From: Sporothrix humicola
Lineage: Eukaryota; Ascomycota; Sordariomycetes; Ophiostomatales; Ophiostomataceae
Length of the DNA stretch: 64,000 nt
Reading direction: 5' to 3'
Assembly: GCA_021396245.1 (NCBI GenBank)
Contig: WNYE01000044.1
Coordinates: forward strand, 62,001-126,000
Position numbers and translations under genes: made by a program. Each line of letters starts with the position of its first letter. The stretch's first letter is position 1. Below the pieces are notes generated by a model, which was not told the origin of the DNA, made no database searches, and worked only from the letters and a program-made list of their open reading frames with translations. Below are positions 20,901 to 31,878 of the stretch, in pieces.

Positions 20901-23648
20901 CTGCGCATGATCCTCAAGTTCCACGCACCCAGCTTCTTGAGCGCGCTCAACGAGGCCTTTGAAGACTCATTCCTCAACGACTCGCCCGAAAAGCAGCTGG
21001 TTAATGGCAGCTCGGCGCGGGATCTGCCCGAAGAACAGGTCTTTGGACTGACCGTCGACCGCCAATATATCTTGTCGATTCTCATCGAGATTATGAGCCC
21101 CGCCGACTTTGCGCCGGAAGACACGATCTATCTCGACATGTTTATTGCCCGCAACCTGCCGAAATACCCACAGTACCTCTTGATCCCCGAGTCAACGCTC
21201 ACAAAGGTTCTGGCAGGCCTCTGTCACTACCCTGGCCCTGATCTGGCAGAAGATGCACAGCTCAGCGCAGAGTACCTATTGTCGGTCTACCACCCGCCCG
21301 ACATGGCAGATCTGATCCCGCTCTTTAAGGAGGCCGGCTTTTACCGCATCCTCAAACGCATATACCGCTCGGACAAGCAGTATGGGAAGCTGATCCAGAC
21401 GTACTTTGAGGACCCCAACGACCAGCACGGTGTGTTTGAGTGCATTGCCGAGTGCCTGCGCGTTCAGAAGACGACAGGCGACCACGACCATGCCGAGAGC
21501 CCCAGCAGTGGCGCAGTTAAGCGGCGCACCCAGGAAGTGCACAGTGTGATCCGCGAGCACTCATTTGAGCTGGTCGTGCTGGATCCTGCCGAGGCGGCCC
21601 GGAAACTGGACGAATATGCGCCCGAACTGCACGCGCATGTCCTGGAGTCGATCAAAGAGCGCCACGATCTGCAGTACACCTATCTTAAGACGATCCTGGA
21701 AGACGCAGACCCCGACGCAGCCGCAGCCTTTCGCAATTCACAGGGCGGTGGACAGGGCGACGGCCGCCGGAAACGGACCAAGAAGCAGGACCGCGACACG
21801 TCTGCATCGTCAGCTGCGGCTGCCGAGAACCGCCGCGACCTGATCGAGCAGTATGTGCGGCTGATGTGCGAGTTCGACCCGTCGCACGTGTCGGACTATG
21901 TCGGCATTGTGCAGTCTGCCAATCTGCGCCTGGACGAGCTCCTGCCCACAATGGAGGACACTGGCGTTATCGATGCCGCCGTCGTTCTCATGGCCCAGGA
22001 CGGCCAGGTCCAGGAGGCCATGGGCCGTCTTGTCCAGCACCTGCACACTCTCGAGTCGGCCGTGCAGGGTCTCTTGACCTCTGGCAACAGCGGCAGTAAC
22101 GAATCCGAAAGTGAAAAGAACGGCACCGGCAAGCCCGACAACGACAACGACGACGCTGATAGCGACAGTGGTGCATCCAATGTGACGATTGTCCAGCGAA
22201 ACGCCGCCGAGGACCTGATGCGGGCGCTGCAAAAGTACACGCACGTCGGCATCTGGCTCTGCCAGCGACAGACGGACACGACCATACGACGACCGTCGCG
22301 GCAGCTGACAAAGCAGCAGCAGAAGAAAAAGGCCTCTGACGGGCCCCAACTGGGCGACGAAGGCAATGACGAAGACGACCTGTCGCCCGACGAAAAGCTG
22401 TGGCTCGACTTGATCGACACGACTGTCCAGATCACACGCAACCTCTCTCTGCACATCCACGACTCCTCAAAGGATGAAACCGCGACAACAACGGCAACAG
22501 CAGCGACTAATGGCACCTCTACTGAAGCCGTCCCGAAAGCAGAAGCCGATAAGCTCGTCGGACTGCTTCGTTCGCTGGTGCAGCACACGTTCACGGCTCT
22601 CTTGACAACCACGTCCTCGGGCCCGCTGCCGTCTACTCCTTCGCCTGGAAGCGCGCCGTCGCGATCCAGCAGCCGCAAGGGCAGTGCCGCCATTGCGTCG
22701 ATCGCCGGCGCCGGCAACAACCTGTCGTTCCTGCGCATCCTCAAGGCGTTTTTGACACGGGCGGCCGTCTCGTCGCCGAGTCTTGCGGACCTGCGCAGCG
22801 TCCTGGCGTCCATCTTCTCGGCCTATGCCTACGAAGAGTCCATTCTGCGCCTGTCCAACCGCCTGCTCGAGCGCAGCCTCTTTGTCAGCGTGAAGCGGTC
22901 CGTCGAGCTGCGGCAGCGCGGCTGGCGCGCCAAGGGGTCGACGTGCGAGGCATGCGGCCGCCGCGTCTGGGGTCCTGGCGTCGTGCAAGCCCACAGCGGC
23001 CCAGGAGCCAACAACAACGGTCCTGGCCAGGCTGGCCAAATGGGCGGCGGCCTCAGCATCTACGAGGCATGGGAAGCGAAGCAGGCAACCGAGACAGAAC
23101 GGCGCAACGAGAAGAAGCGCGCCATTATGATGGCCAGCCGCGGCGGGCTGGATCGCGGAAAGGGCAAAGACAATGGCGACGCGCTGTCCAGCGGCAAGGG
23201 CAAAGCGCCGTCGTCGCCGCTGCTCGAGCTGCCCGACCGGACGATCGGCGGCAGTGTTGGTGGCGGACCGGGCCACCGCACGCCGTCTCCTCGGCCTGGC
23301 CAGCTGTCGCCCCGACCTGGCGGAGGCGGTGATTTGGGAGCGATCAAGGTCGGCGGCGATGGCATCCCGAATACAGTGGCCGACGGCACTCTCCCTATTC
23401 CGGGCGGCGATGCTCTCAGTCTTCGGTCTGCATCAGCTGCCGCTCTGGGCCCGCTGGTGCTGTTTGCCTGCCGCCACATCTACCACCAGGGATGTCTTGA
23501 TGCTCTGGAAGCTGCACGGGCAGCAAGAGAAGCCGAAGCCAACAATAACGGTGTTGGAGCAGGCAGTGGAAACTGCAATGTCACAGCGCACAAGCGGCGA
23601 CAGCATGGCGAGAGAGACCGCGATTATGTGTGTCCCATCGATGGATGA
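17901..23648 (+). CDS. vps8: Vacuolar sorting protein Vps8 (CORVET subunit)
   Basis: Two exons, 17901-18876 and 18937-23648, with a 60-nt intron (GGTAAGAT...TACAG), give 1895 residues. Vps8 is the Rab5-binding subunit of CORVET, which tethers endosomes. Residues 1-255 are acidic and Ser-rich, probably disordered. A beta-propeller follows, beginning around PTCMAISAQIVVGTTKGVLLVFD and crossing the splice site (GMGTK/AVEAGAV). The Vps8 core block is near 680-740 (LIALMEHGDYVGAIQLATSFY). A long alpha-solenoid then leads to a C-terminal RING: CEAC near 1660, CRHIYHQGC near 1832, and CPID at the end. About 170 Gly/Ser-rich residues split the RING, and the last ligand is Asp rather than Cys. The start at 17901 overlaps a short upstream ORF. 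It converges on the methyltransferase gene. Confidence 0.93.
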
Positions 23649-24072
23649 GGATGAGTAGGGGGGAGTTAGGAGAGAGTTGGTGGCGGTGTTTTATTATTTT
23701 ACGCATTCTTTCTGTATTCTGCCACCTATATTTCTTTTGTTTGATTTAACTTTTGCCGGGTTTACTTCTCTCGTCCAGTCATCAGCGACTATGCGTGCGT
23801 CTACATCTCTACGTTTGTACATAGTCTCACTTAAGACGCACATAATTACAGGTCTACACGGCGAGAAAGATGCAGCTTTTGTATAGACAATCGTCGGGTT
23901 TATTGTCTTGTGTATTCTAGCTCTTTTCTAGTTTATAATTCTAATCTAGCTGTATGGGAGCACCTTCGTCGAGAATTCGTTATGTCTTTCGGGTCGTGTA
24001 AAATCAAAGGTTCGCTGTTATGTGTAAATGCAAAGGTTTTCGTATCGTTTTGTGTTTATCATTGTGTCTGGA
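23649..24072. other. Convergent intergenic region
   Basis: T-rich 3' regions of VPS8 and the methyltransferase gene; no feature recognised. Confidence 0.6.
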
Positions 24073-25263
24073 TCAAGCCCGGTGGAACACCCACCACGAG
24101 CAGGTAAACTCGCAACCGGCACCGGCGCCGCCGCTTTCCCAGTCGCTGTCCTGGCCGGCAATCTCGCCTTCGTTGACAGGCACCAGCTTGCGCTCTGCCA
24201 TCTCGGCCACAAACATGGCGGCCATCTTCTCCGTCTGCCGGTCACGCAGCGGGACCATGACAACTGCACGCGGGCTCTTTTCGTCGTTCTCGCTCGGCAA
24301 GGCCAGCTGGGCATCAATGGCACTTGCCAGAAGGGCGGGATGTTCCTCGTCGTAAATCGGGTCGGCAACCAGAACCAGCGGGAACTGATGGTCCTCGGGG
24401 AACAGCTCCGTGTCCACCACAACCACGCCGGCATCGGCATCGTTCTCGTCTCGGCTGGCACCCCATTGCAAAACACCCGACCGCGCACGGCCGCCACGAG
24501 CCTGGATAATCTTGCTGTTGCGCTCGACGTTGGCCGTCAGATTGGGCGCGATCGTAGCGAGGTCGCTGAGAATGACGTCCGCACGCCACAGAGCAGCCGC
24601 CGCAAGGCCCAGCAGGCCGGTGCCGGCGCCGAGTTCGAGGACGGGCAGGCCTTGCCGCAAGAACGGCTGGAGATGGTGCAGACCGGGCGAATGAGACAGT
24701 TCAGGCAGCATGCGGGCCATGGCGTACGATGTGCCCCAGGTCTTGAAGCCGAGACTGTCGCCGACGAGCGCGGGCTCCTTGATGACGAGGTCGACCTGCA
24801 TCGGGCGGTTGGGCACCGAGCTGGCATCGCTGCCGTCGCTGTCTTCTGAATCGAGCGCTTTGGACTCTTCTGCCGGCAATGGCAGCGGCCACCGTCTTGT
24901 GATGTCGCCCATGGCCGTCCGCCCGCACCGCTCGGCAATGCGGCGGCTGGCCGTGGCCCACAGCGACTCGCGCTCCTCCTCGTCGGCAATCCACGACAGC
25001 TCATTCATGATGATGCTGTTGAGATAGCGGGACACGGCGTTGGCATAGCGCTGCACTTCGTGTGCCGACGCGGCCTGCAGAGCCTCGATTTCGTCGCGTG
25101 GCGTGGCACAGTCCCAGACCTGCTCGTCATTGTCGCCGTCAAAGGCCAGTGGGTCCGCTTTGGAGGCCCGCAGACCGTCGAGACAAGCCATGATCTCAGC
25201 ATACGAAGGCTGCTGTCGCATGGCCGGGAAGAGTTCCGGCGAGATAAAGCCGGGGATATGCAT
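24073..25263 (-). CDS. rrg1: Rrg1-like SAM-dependent methyltransferase (family 16)
   Basis: Single exon, 396 residues. The SAM-binding motif I, VLELGAGTGLLGLAAA, is near residue 207; the acidic post-I position is in VILSDL, and the family block LVLVADPIYDEEHPAL is near 290. The C-terminus FTCSWWVFHRA is typical of fungal members. This is the seven-beta-strand Methyltransf_16 family, whose members methylate lysines of proteins such as elongation factors and chaperones. S. pombe Rrg1 is known for glucose-regulated mRNA. Substrate here is unknown. The N-terminal 200 residues, with an acidic linker (EDSDGSD), have the usual length for this subfamily. It is divergent from the BAP31 gene. Confidence 0.85.
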   Translation of the reverse strand: MHIPGFISPELFPAMRQQPSYAEIMACLDGLRASKADPLAFDGDNDEQVWDCATPRDEIEALQAASAHEVQRYANAVSRYLNSIIMNELSWIADEEERESLWATASRRIAERCGRTAMGDITRRWPLPLPAEESKALDSEDSDGSDASSVPNRPMQVDLVIKEPALVGDSLGFKTWGTSYAMARMLPELSHSPGLHHLQPFLRQGLPVLELGAGTGLLGLAAAALWRADVILSDLATIAPNLTANVERNSKIIQARGGRARSGVLQWGASRDENDADAGVVVVDTELFPEDHQFPLVLVADPIYDEEHPALLASAIDAQLALPSENDEKSPRAVVMVPLRDRQTEKMAAMFVAEMAERKLVPVNEGEIAGQDSDWESGGAGAGCEFTCSWWVFHRA

Positions 25264-26739
25264 AGTGGCGGTGGGAGGGAGGATGATATAATGAAGGGTA
25301 AGAGAATAAGAGGGGATAAATCAAATCTAGAGACGATATACGACGTATGTCTATAAAACAAATGAAATGGGACAAATGAAATAAAAACAGACAAGAACAA
25401 GGGTCCGAATGAGTGGATCGTGAACTGAACTGCACTGGGTTTGGTTCACGATGTGGGTGGAGGACAACGACAAATCTACCGCCGAGGGGCGGCAGCCGGG
25501 ATGTACATCGGGATCTGGAAGGACGACATGGTGAAGTGAGATGTATTGTGTTGATGTTAGAGAGTTGAAGAATTGAAGTGTTGTTTTTGTCCAGTGTGGT
25601 ACAGGGAAGTCGGTGAGAGCCGGAGGCGGCAAGAGTGAGAAAAAAAAGTTTAAATTCAAACCAAAATAGTGTCAAAAACTGTCAGTGGCGGCCCAGAACG
25701 CCAGAACGCAGAAACGTGCCTACCTAAAACTGCAAGGGGACCCACAAGGAACGGATAAGGCAGGAGGCGCCGGGGCCGCGAGGAAGGTGAGAGGAGGCTC
25801 TTTCCTCACTTACAAAGAGTCCATGGCAGTCTACAGCTTTGCGGGTTGTGGTTGAAAATAAACATCGTCGTCATTTCAGTTGATTTTCTTTCGACGATCG
25901 ATGTCTTTCTTAAAATTCTGAAAATGTCGACGAGAGGCAATGGTACCTTGCGGGGTGAATTCTCTCTGAACTTTGACTTGAATAGTGACAGACTGACAAC
26001 TGTTACCTGACGTTGATGGTGGTTCCTGATCTCAGGGGTAAACCTCTTTTTGGCATGTTTGGATATGAATAAGTCAACAGTCGACCGGTTGGCTGTCAAC
26101 ATTGAGGTACCGATCTCCAAATTGTTCTTGAGATTTTTACCATGTATTTTTTTCTTCGCTTGGACTCTTTCCTCTACATTTGTAGCTGGTGTGGTACTTG
26201 CCCTTAAGCCGTAGAATTCTTGTCTACACTTAAGACAAAAAGTGGGTCAGATCACATGTTCCCCTCCTGGCTATTTGGCCCCACTCCAGCCACGATGACG
26301 TTGTCGTTCTTTCCTGCCCTGGAGCTGAGCGAGTCCAGGCCCGCTCTGTGTTCGGTCCGCCCTCGATTGCTCTTTCTTGTCCCAGGCAGACACTGTCAGC
26401 CCCAAAGAAAGAACGGAAAGACCCAAACAAAACAGCTGGGAACCAAAGAATGCACAGAAAGCTTGTCCCACGGGCCCCACCACTACGTAAACCTTTGGGC
26501 CTGGGGTGGAAAGAGCAGAGAGCTGTCCTCTTAACCTCGATTTTTTAAACTCCCCTCCTTCCTCGTTTTGTTCTTGCTTCTTTCTTCTCTTCCCTTCAAT
26601 TCTTTCTCCTTTTCTATTTCTTTCTCTTTTCTTTTCCTCATCTCTCTCTACATCGCATCGCCAGCTATTATCTTGTCGACGCACATTCCCGCACCAATCG
26701 CATTTCTCTTTCCCGACGATACCAATCCCAACCGTCAAA
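25264..26739. promoter_or_regulatory. Divergent promoter between the methyltransferase and BAP31 genes
   Basis: About 1.5 kb without a gene. The 26540-26700 segment is CT-rich on the + strand and leads into the BAP31 start. No repeat or RNA gene was recognised. Confidence 0.5.
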
Positions 26740-27637
26740 ATGACGCTCTACTACACTCTTGTAGGATCCCTTGTCAGCAGGCTGAGCACCAATCGCTGAG
26801 CTTTGTTTTCCCTTCTTTTTTCAAGAGATTCTCTTTTTGAGCTTCTCTCTGTTTAATCTCAAGAGTATTGGCTAATTGTCGCAGGTGTTTATGCTCCTCA
26901 TGGTGGAGATGTCCCTGTTTGTGGTCCTGATCGTGCCGCTGCCGTTCAACCTCAAGCGCAAAATCTTTACGTATGTCTCCAGCCTCCCAATGAGATTTCT
27001 CTTTGAGCCTGTCCTTTTTCGCTTGCTAACATTCCTCTTTTTTAGCTTCCTTTCCGAAAACCCGCTTGTTGCCAAAGTCCAATATGGCATGAAAATCACA
27101 TTCATATTCATCCTCATACTCTTTATCGACAGCGTAAACCGCGTCTACCGAGTGCAGGTTGAACTTGGCCTCAGCTCTGAGAACGGCGCTAATGGGTGAG
27201 TTACCCTGCAATATTGTTCTTTTTCTTTTATTTTTCGATAGTCTTACTAACAGTCCAGGGCTGCGATCATCGGCCGCGACCGCCTCGAGGTGCAGGCCCG
27301 CAAGTTCTACAGCCAGCGCAATATGTACCTCTGCGGCTTCACTCTCTTCCTGTCGCTCATCCTCAACCGCACGTACACCATGATCCTCGAGGTGCTGCGT
27401 CTCGAGGAGAAGATGAAGAAGTACGAGGGCACCGAGAAGGACACCAAGCAGAGCGACAAGCTGGCGCAGGCCGGCGACTTTGCCGAGATTGGCAAGCTGC
27501 GCAAGGAGCTGGCCAAGAAGGACCAGGACATCGAGACGCTCAAGAAGCAGGCCGCCGGTCTGCAGCGCGAGTACGACGACCTGTGCGAAAAGTACGGCGC
27601 CACCCAGGCCCCGGCCGGTCCCAAGAAGACTAAATAA
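26740..27637 (+). CDS. BAP31/Yet-family ER membrane protein
   Basis: Four exons, 26740-26760, 26885-26970, 27046-27195 and 27259-27637, give 211 residues. The 21-nt first exon encodes only MTLYYTL. Three membrane segments follow (about 5-27, 45-66 and 100-120). The luminal/cytosolic pattern and the blocks FLSENPLVAKVQYGMK, RKFYSQRNMYL and FLSLILNR match BAP31/Yet1/Yet3. A C-terminal coiled coil runs from about 125 to 195. The chain ends in KKTK, a di-lysine ER-retrieval signal. Family members escort membrane cargo out of the ER and contact the translocon. A branch site (GCTAAC) is visible before the exon 3 acceptor. Confidence 0.92.
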
Positions 27638-28095
27638 AGGAAGAAGGGGCGACGGCCCTAGCATCGCCAGTCTACCGATTCGATCTACGACCCGACCCCC
27701 CGATTCGAAATGAATAACAAGCACGGTCGATAGAAGAGTCTGCAGGGATCTAGAGAACTGGTGTGAACAAAGAGATAAATAGACGATTGCTAGCCACGGC
27801 GGCAACGTGCTATCATGGAGGTGGAGGGGGCGTCGAATGTCGCCTCCTGCCGAGATGTTAGGATATCAGAGTGGCCTACGGGGCTTGTTTGATTTATCAG
27901 GCATGACGCCTGCGGCCTGCGGCTCTCAAAGATGATGAGCCCAGGACTTTCGGTTTTTATTTTGCTTTTCGCCTTTTACTTTTATTTCCGTTTGGCTTTG
28001 GTTTTGCATTTACCTTGATCATGTACGAAAATATGGGTATCCACGCTACTATACAAATTATGGTTTAACTCTCGCCTGCATGTGTTCGTGCACTC
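27638..28095. other. Convergent intergenic region
   Basis: 3' regions of the BAP31 and helix-hairpin-helix genes; no feature recognised. Confidence 0.6.
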
Positions 28096-29134
28096 TTACT
28101 TTTGGAGACGGCCTGACCGTCGTGTGCGTTTAGACGACTCTGGATCTGCGTCCGTTGGGGGCTCCTTTCGCCGTTTGTTTTCTGCTGGCGCTGGCTTATG
28201 TCTCTTCGTGTCTTTGCCTTGGATGGGATACGGTGGCGTCTTCTCCAACACGCCTGTCGGTCCAAGGTATTTCGATTCGTCCACCTTTGCCCCTTTTGCT
28301 TCCGTCGCTGGCGGACCATTCTTCTTGTCGTACAACACGACGTACGCCACCTGTTCGACATCCTGGGCGCCGTACTTGTCTGGCAACCGCTCCAGCAGCT
28401 CCACCATGCCTCGGGCCACCTCCTCGTACTCTTTTGCATTGTATTTGCTGGGAAAGCTGTGGGCAGATCCTCCACAGAGCCACGCATAGGCCTCGTCGCT
28501 GAAAAAGATGGCTTCTTTGGGGAAATGGACGGCCACCAGCAGCGACGCCGTGGCCGGACCAATGCCTCGGAGGGCGCACAGGATCTTGACAGCGTTCAGG
28601 GCTGCTTCCGGGTGGCCGTCGAGCTTCTTCTTGGATCCTGATTTGCTCGTGGCATCGCGGTAGGCTTGGACGGCTTCTTGGACGGTTTTCTTGACGGCGG
28701 CTGGGCTATTGGACTCGACAAGCTTCATGAGTGTCGGGCGGAACTTTCCATGGCGGCTGCGAGGGTTATTGTTAGTTGAAAATGGACAACATATATTTGT
28801 CTGGCCATCCAACCTACAGCTTCCAAGAAACAAGAGTCAGGACGTCTTCGTGCTCCATGGCCCGTCCTTTTGCACTGCTGAATGTAGACGGTGCCGTGTC
28901 GTACCGAAACTTGTCCAGCTCAGCCAGGCTCTTCTGGCCCGGTTTAACTGTCTCACACGTTAGAAAGAGTAAATGCCACACGGAAAGTCAAATCTGTCTG
29001 TATAGAGATGTATATGGCTTCAACTCACCTCCTTTCTCCTTTGAAACGGCGGCAATGACATCGGGATAGCGGCCGAGGTAGCCATCAAAGGCGTCCGCCG
29101 AAAAATCGGCCGGTGATGGGATCGAAGAGACCAT
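28096..29134 (-). CDS. Conserved fungal protein with a helix-hairpin-helix DNA-glycosylase-like core
   Basis: Three exons, 29134-29029, 28947-28818 and 28756-28096, give 298 residues. The exon 2 donor is GTAGGT inside a Leu codon; reading on would hit a stop at once, and splicing restores VSWKLRHGKFRPTL. The core includes ILCALRGIGPATASLLVA (near 135-155), a clear helix-hairpin-helix of the DNA-glycosylase superfamily. FSDEAYAWL follows where a catalytic loop would lie, but I see no convincing catalytic Lys/Asp pair of an active HhH-GPD enzyme. The C-terminal 60 residues are basic and disordered (RRKEPPT..., SSKRTRRSGRLQK), suggesting nuclear location. Exact function is unknown. It is divergent from the small zinc-finger gene. 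Confidence 0.8.
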
Positions 29135-29810
29135 TGTGAAGTGCCTTAGACAGGCTGACCTCTGTAGAATGGCGAATGGAACCGTGCAGCGCCGTATTAA
29201 AAGTGACGATAAATGAATCATTTAGAGGAGAGGAAAGACGCGACGACTCGTTTTCGGCGCGTTCCTCTCCAGTGTATCCACTAAATGTAAAGTGCCTGCT
29301 GTAAGCCTGGAGCCGCACTTTCCATCTGTTGTCTCTTCACCAAAACCCCGCCAGCAAATCAGCGTCCAGCTTTGTCACAGGCGGTCTGGACCTGCTGTCA
29401 GCCTGTTAGCGTGAGCGAATCTGTCGCCTTTCAGCGTTGTATCCGCGTTGTATCAGCGTTGAGACCCCGCCACTCGCATCGTCTTATCGGAGTTTTGCTG
29501 TTTTTTATTGATTTTTTCTTTTTCTTTAATTGTCGCTTTTCGTTTAAACCGCTATTTGGTCGTTCCTGCCGGCCTAAGTCGCTCCCAAATTCCTCTTATA
29601 TAGGCTGCCGATCGCCCCGCGCCTCCCCTAAGGAAAAGTAAGGAAGAAAAAAAAAAAAAAAAGAAGAAAAGAAAAGAAAAACTTCACCTCCCAACAACCG
29701 CCGTCTTTCACAACAACCACAGCCTCGCGACAAAGACATTGTTCTTTTCGGACCCTCGCTCTTCTTCTCGACTTTTACTCTTTTTCTCCTCTTCCTCGAC
29801 ATCTCTCAAA
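29135..29810. promoter_or_regulatory. Divergent promoter between the HhH and zinc-finger genes
   Basis: A TATA-like element at 29597-29602 faces the + strand gene. An A-rich tract occupies 29634-29682. The last 110 nt before the ATG at 29811 are CT-rich. No gene is seen. Confidence 0.5.
29597..29602 (+). promoter_or_regulatory. TATA-like element (TATATA)
   Basis: TATATA about 210 nt upstream of the ATG at 29811; inferred from motif and spacing. Confidence 0.35.
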
Positions 29811-30236
29811 ATGGGTGGTGGTAACGTACGTTTTCCTTTTCCCGCCTTTCTTCTTCGGCTTCTTCTCCAGCAAGACATCACGATGTCAACACTGTCTCCT
29901 CCTGACGGACATACAACTAACTCTTCTCTCCAATACAGGGTGCCAAGGCTGCGCAGAAGCGTGAGCGCAACGCCAAGGCTGCGGGCGGCACGGCCAAGTC
30001 GCAGCTCAAGACGAACGAGAAGGCCCTCAACATCCAGTGCTTTGTCTGCAAGTCGACGTTCCTCAGCACGACCCGCGAGAATGCGTAAGTCTGGCCCCAG
30101 GGAGGAGGAAAGGACTGCTGTCCGACTGTAGCCCACCTACTAACTGCTTACGTTCAGTTTGACCGAGCACGCCACAAACAAGCACAGCAAGACGCTCGCC
30201 GACTGCTTCCCCGACTTCAAGGCTGCTGCGAAATAA
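29811..30236 (+). CDS. Small ZNF706/SERF-like zinc-finger protein
   Basis: Three exons, 29811-29825, 29939-30084 and 30158-30236, give 79 residues. Exon 1 holds just five codons (MGGGN) and ends at GTACGT. The basic Lys/Ala/Gln N-terminus resembles the 4F5/SERF segment. One C2H2 finger follows: Cys39, Cys42, His58 and His63 (CFVC ... HATNKH). Length and order match human ZNF706 and plant At2g23090-like proteins (zf-met2). SERF/ZNF706 proteins bind nucleic acids and promote protein amyloid conversion in some systems; the role in fungi is unknown. It is too finely split for simple ORF finding. Confidence 0.88.
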
Positions 30237-30675
30237 GCGAGACGATGGCGACAGCCGGTCCTATTCTAATGAGTCTACGGGCTTCAAAAGACAAGGACGC
30301 GGACACAGCAAACGATGCATGGATGGGTCGGATACCCAGGAGTTTCTATTTTTTGTTGATTTATTATTGATATTTTACAAACGCAAAGCCGGTGTTGGGA
30401 GAAAAGAAAGCGAAGCGACGATAGATTGGGTGACGATGCAGACGAGGAACGAAGACCAAAGAATGGAGAACTACGGTGAATATGCCAAAGAAGTGACAAG
30501 TAGACAGTCGTGAGGACAAATGACATCCGAACGTGACCCTTGACACCCATGCTCTTCTTACATACATGCACTAGGAGTGCACCTGCCTCTTTCGTCACAG
30601 TATATCACCATATTTCGTGATAAAGTCATATATCATTGAATTCACGGCCATGCTATAAAATCGATATCCCCCAGC
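30237..30675. other. Convergent intergenic region
   Basis: 3' regions of the zinc-finger and oxygenase genes; no feature recognised. Confidence 0.6.
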
Positions 30676-31878
30676 TCAATGTGCCTGTACGGCTGTGCGA
30701 GTTGCCTCGGGACTTGCAGTCGATACTGTCTCCGCCTCCCGGGCCTTGGCTGCTGCTTCTTCTGCCTTGATCCGCTGTTCCTCCCGGATCTCGGCCAAAA
30801 TGTCTGGATACCACCTCTCGCCGACATCTGGATGGCTCTTGACACGGTTGCGCAGCGTCGCCTCGCCGAGTGTCTTGGCCGCGCCGCCCGTGCGGAACGT
30901 AAACTCGACATCATCCAGCCGTCCGCCTGCTGCCGCCACAACGGCCCGCCGTTGGTCCTTGACCTCCTCCGGAACAGCTCCGACGCCGACACGCTCCAGC
31001 TCTTCAAACTCTGTGTCCAGCCGTACGCCCTGGAAGAAGGGAATCGAGTATCTTGCGCCGGCACCGGCCTCGGGCGACAGCACACGATGCGTCGTCGACA
31101 CGCACACGCCCTGTGTCAGCGCCTCCAGCGCCTGCCCGATAACCACGACCAGCGTGCCGTCGATCGGCGGCGCATCGATCCACTCGCCGCGCGTGTTTTG
31201 CGCCTGCAGCCCGCGGTGCTGGCTGGCCTGCACCAGGAACGTCGTGTACATGCTGTCCTTGTGCGGGCCGACGCCCTGGTTGCTGCCTGCCGCCGCTTCG
31301 CCGAGCTCCGACACGTCCGGGTACTTGACAATCTTGAGTTTGTGCTGCCGCCGGAGCGGATCCGGGTCAAAGTACCGCTCAAACGCGTCTGGCGGCAGCC
31401 CAATCGCCTCGGCCATCAGCGACGTGAAGTAGAGCGACATCGTGCCCATGCGGGTCATAAAGTCTGTGAAGGCTGGGCGGAACTCGGGAAGCACGCTGTC
31501 GGCCGGCCACTGGTTTGGCGCCAGCAGATTATCGTATCGCGGCGAGTCCGGGCCCGGGACGGCGTGCTCTGTCGACAGATCGATCTGCTCGCGGTGGTCG
31601 ACGGCGCCGGCTGTGATCTCGGCCGATAGCCGCGAATACCCCAGAAACGAGGGTGCATTCTTCATCTCGATCTTGAGCTTCTCGTCCTCGGGAATATCGA
31701 AAAACGCCCGGCCTTGCTCGATCACTTTCTGGAACAGCTCGTCCGGGATGCCGACATTCTTGATATAAAAGAACCCGACCTCGATCAGTGCATTGCGCAG
31801 ATCGGCTAGAAACGCGGGCTTCGTGGCCGGTTCGCTGGCGCGGCTGACGTCGAGCACGGGAATAGACGTGAATGACAT
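30676..31878 (-). CDS. 2-oxoglutarate/Fe(II)-dependent dioxygenase (isopenicillin N synthase-like)
   Basis: Single exon, 400 residues. The N-terminal DIOX_N part begins SIPVLDVSRA and includes GFFYIKNVGIP and FFDIPEDEK. The double-stranded beta-helix carries iron ligands in GPHKDSMYTTFL (HxD near 205-207) and in TTHRVLSP (His near 263), with the co-substrate Arg in RYSIPFF (near 274). All are intact, so the enzyme should be active. Fungal homologues are usually annotated only as 2OG-Fe(II) oxygenase or ethylene-forming/flavonol-synthase-like. Neighbours are housekeeping genes, so a secondary-metabolite cluster is unlikely. The C-terminal 35 residues are a charged Ala/Glu-rich tail. A CAA-repeat leader precedes the ATG. 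Confidence 0.88.
   Translation of the reverse strand: MSFTSIPVLDVSRASEPATKPAFLADLRNALIEVGFFYIKNVGIPDELFQKVIEQGRAFFDIPEDEKLKIEMKNAPSFLGYSRLSAEITAGAVDHREQIDLSTEHAVPGPDSPRYDNLLAPNQWPADSVLPEFRPAFTDFMTRMGTMSLYFTSLMAEAIGLPPDAFERYFDPDPLRRQHKLKIVKYPDVSELGEAAAGSNQGVGPHKDSMYTTFLVQASQHRGLQAQNTRGEWIDAPPIDGTLVVVIGQALEALTQGVCVSTTHRVLSPEAGAGARYSIPFFQGVRLDTEFEELERVGVGAVPEEVKDQRRAVVAAAGGRLDDVEFTFRTGGAAKTLGEATLRNRVKSHPDVGERWYPDILAEIREEQRIKAEEAAAKAREAETVSTASPEATRTAVQAH

Noticed and set aside
20172..23276. Long minus-strand frames (216-305 codons) across VPS8
   Set aside because: Shadows of the conserved VPS8 frame; no independent start context or domain.
27026..27805. 259-codon minus-strand frame opposite BAP31
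   Set aside because: It crosses exons and introns of a well-supported gene and has no known domain.
30679..31629. 316-codon + strand frame opposite the dioxygenase
   Set aside because: Antisense shadow; the minus strand holds an intact catalytic domain.
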